In this document: in pieces, positions 14,112 to 15,494 of the stretch
Position numbering within the stretch: the first letter of the stretch is position 1
Layout of the letters: every line of letters begins with the position of its first letter
NCBI GenBank assembly: GCA_003448875.1
Contig: DLXG01000263.1
Location: 1 to 15,494 of the forward strand
From: Anaerolineaceae bacterium
GTDB taxonomy: Bacteria; Chloroflexota; Anaerolineae; Anaerolineales; Anaerolineaceae
Reading direction: 5' to 3'
Length of the DNA: 15,494 nt
Program-made: the position numbers and the translations under genes
Notes under the pieces: generated by a model
Databases searched by the model: none
What the model saw: only the letters and a program-made list of their open reading frames with translations
Told to the model about the DNA's origin: nothing

Positions 14112-15494
14112 ATGGCTGATTACTTGATTCGTGGCGCATTGAAGGACATTGATCCTGCCGTTTTCGACCTTATTCAAATTGAAACGGAGCGCCAGTATCG
14201 CAAGCTGATCCTCATTCCCAGTGAAAGCACCGCACCGCTGGCTGTTCGGGAAGCCTTAGGTTCGGTTTTTCAAAACTTATACGCCGAAGGCTACCCGGAT
14301 GAAGAAACTCGCTGGATGAGCGAGGATGAAATTCTCGATTTCACCGCCCGCCTTTCCCACTACCGACGCTATTCCGATCCGCGTTATTACAAAGGCGTAG
14401 AATACGCCGACATAATCGAATCACTTGCCCGCCGCCGCTGTGCGGAAGTTTTTGCTACCCCAAAGGTAACTGCTGATCAATTGTTTGTCAATGTTCAACC
14501 GCTCTCCGGCGCGCCGGCTAACAATGCGGTTTACCACGCGTTGATCAATCCCGGCGATACCATTTTGGGCATGAATCTCTTACATGGCGGCCACCTAACA
14601 CATGGTTCTTCGGTCAACCGATCGGGTAAACTGTACAATGTCATTCACTACAATGTCAATCCGCAGACTGAACAGATTGACTACGACGCGGTCGAGGCCC
14701 TGGCAACAGAACACAAACCAAAAATCATCATCGCTGGTTATTCATCCTACCCATGGGTGCCGGACTGGGCACGCTTCAGACAGATTGCCGATTCAGTTGG
14801 CGCGGTGCTGCTGGCTGATATTTCCCACATCGCCGGCCTGGTTGCCGGTGGCGCAATTCCTTCGCCGGTTGGCATCGCTCAGGTAGTTACCTTTACCACC
14901 CATAAGACCTTGATGGGTCCACGCAGCGCCGTAATCCTGACTCACGATAGCAACCTGGCCCGTAAAATTGACCGGGCTGTATTTCCGGGCGAACAAGGCG
15001 GGCCACACATGCACGCTATTGCCGCACTGGCCACCGCTCTGAAAATTGCCAAAACGGATTCCTTCCGCGAATTACAGCACCAAATCGTCAAAAACTGTCA
15101 GGCTCTGACCCGGCGGTTAATAGAACGCGGTCTGCGCATCCCGTACGGCGGCAGTGATACGCATTTGGGAAATGTGGACTGCAAGACAATTGTTGGTCAA
15201 GACGGCACACCGCTTTCAGGTGACCTGGCAGCCCGCATTCTGGATATTGCCGGCATAGTCCTTAACCGCAACACCATTCCGGGTGATAAAACGGCTCTCA
15301 ATGCTTCTGGTATCCGCTACGGTACGCCCTGGGTTACTCAGCGCGGCTTGAAGGAAGCCGAGATGATCCAGATTGCAGATATTATGGCGGATGTATTGCA
15401 TGCAATTCAGCCCTATTCATTAGAAACACGCAAAGGCGATGCCACCCGCGCCAAGGTTGATTTTGATGTGCTGGAAGACGCAAAAATCCGCGTC
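14112..15494 (+). CDS. glyA: Serine hydroxymethyltransferase, atypical long form, 3' end outside window
   Basis: The frame is open from ATG 14112 to the right edge (461 codons, no stop); AGGAG lies 7 nt before the ATG. The enzyme interconverts serine plus tetrahydrofolate with glycine plus 5,10-methylene-tetrahydrofolate in the cytosol, using PLP. Landmarks are YAEGYP (57-62), NVQPLSGAPANNAVYHAL, the HGGHLTHGS segment, LADISHIAGLVAGG, and TTHKTLMGPR with the PLP lysine Lys265, then NRNTIPGD and SGIRYGTPWVTQRG. Two features are unusual. About 26 extra residues separate YAEGYP from YYKGVEY (92-98), which in common SHMTs are almost adjacent. The protein also continues beyond the usual 415-430 residues, still in frame at 461. 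The common SENF near the N-terminus reads SEST. Long SHMT subgroups exist, and a C-terminal fusion cannot be excluded. SHMT activity is likely. Confidence 0.92.
   Translation, partial: MADYLIRGALKDIDPAVFDLIQIETERQYRKLILIPSESTAPLAVREALGSVFQNLYAEGYPDEETRWMSEDEILDFTARLSHYRRYSDPRYYKGVEYADIIESLARRRCAEVFATPKVTADQLFVNVQPLSGAPANNAVYHALINPGDTILGMNLLHGGHLTHGSSVNRSGKLYNVIHYNVNPQTEQIDYDAVEALATEHKPKIIIAGYSSYPWVPDWARFRQIADSVGAVLLADISHIAGLVAGGAIPSPVGIAQVVTFTTHKTLMGPRSAVILTHDSNLARKIDRAVFPGEQGGPHMHAIAALATALKIAKTDSFRELQHQIVKNCQALTRRLIERGLRIPYGGSDTHLGNVDCKTIVGQDGTPLSGDLAARILDIAGIVLNRNTIPGDKTALNASGIRYGTPWVTQRGLKEAEMIQIADIMADVLHAIQPYSLETRKGDATRAKVDFDVLEDAKIRV

Noticed and set aside
1..15494. Search by eye for tRNA genes, CRISPR repeats, insertion sequences and attachment sites
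   Set aside because: No cloverleaf-like sequence, regularly spaced repeats, transposase or integrase was found, and intergenic spaces are all short.

Overview
The window looks like chromosomal core and housekeeping DNA of a bacterium. GC content is moderate, start codons are mixed ATG/GTG/TTG, Shine-Dalgarno sites are clear, and sigma70-like promoters are visible. The gene mix (unusual GH13 proteins, a mycoredoxin-type glutaredoxin, an M29 aminopeptidase, a bacillopeptidase F-like protease on a polytopic membrane anchor, an ECF sigma/DegV operon and an atypical SHMT) suggests Chloroflexota, class Anaerolineae. That assignment is inference from protein style, not from a marker gene. No rRNA, tRNA, CRISPR array, insertion sequence, integrase or phage gene was seen.

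Layout. 1-3072 (+): the 3' part of a large GH13-family protein, then a pterin-4a-carbinolamine dehydratase and a two-CBS-domain protein, spaced as one operon. 3055-6475 (-): fmt, then panE, then a neopullulanase-like GH13 enzyme, tightly packed; the last gene overlaps the CBS gene tail to tail by 18 bp. 6579-7625 (+): a DUF4870 membrane protein with its own terminator, then a small helical protein of unknown function translationally coupled to a glutaredoxin. 7631-9299 (-): ECF sigma factor, DegV fatty-acid-binding protein and a small single-pass membrane protein, overlapping or nearly overlapping. 9452-13002 (-): an M29 aminopeptidase and an 808-residue membrane-anchored S8 protease, 8 bp apart. 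13127-13963 (+): a monoacylglycerol-lipase-like hydrolase. 14112 to the right edge (+): a serine hydroxymethyltransferase, still open at the edge, behind a very good promoter.

How the genes fit together. Two separate GH13 genes point to alpha-glucan or storage-polysaccharide turnover. fmt and glyA both draw on the folate one-carbon pool, and panE feeds CoA synthesis. The most interesting area is 7631-11878. There an ECF sigma factor is co-transcribed with a fatty-acid-binding protein and a small membrane protein that could be a minimal anti-sigma factor. Just upstream on the same strand lies a protease whose catalytic domain is fused to about eleven membrane helices. A membrane or lipid-stress circuit is a reasonable hypothesis but is not proven by the sequence. 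No stretch longer than about 155 bp lacks a gene.
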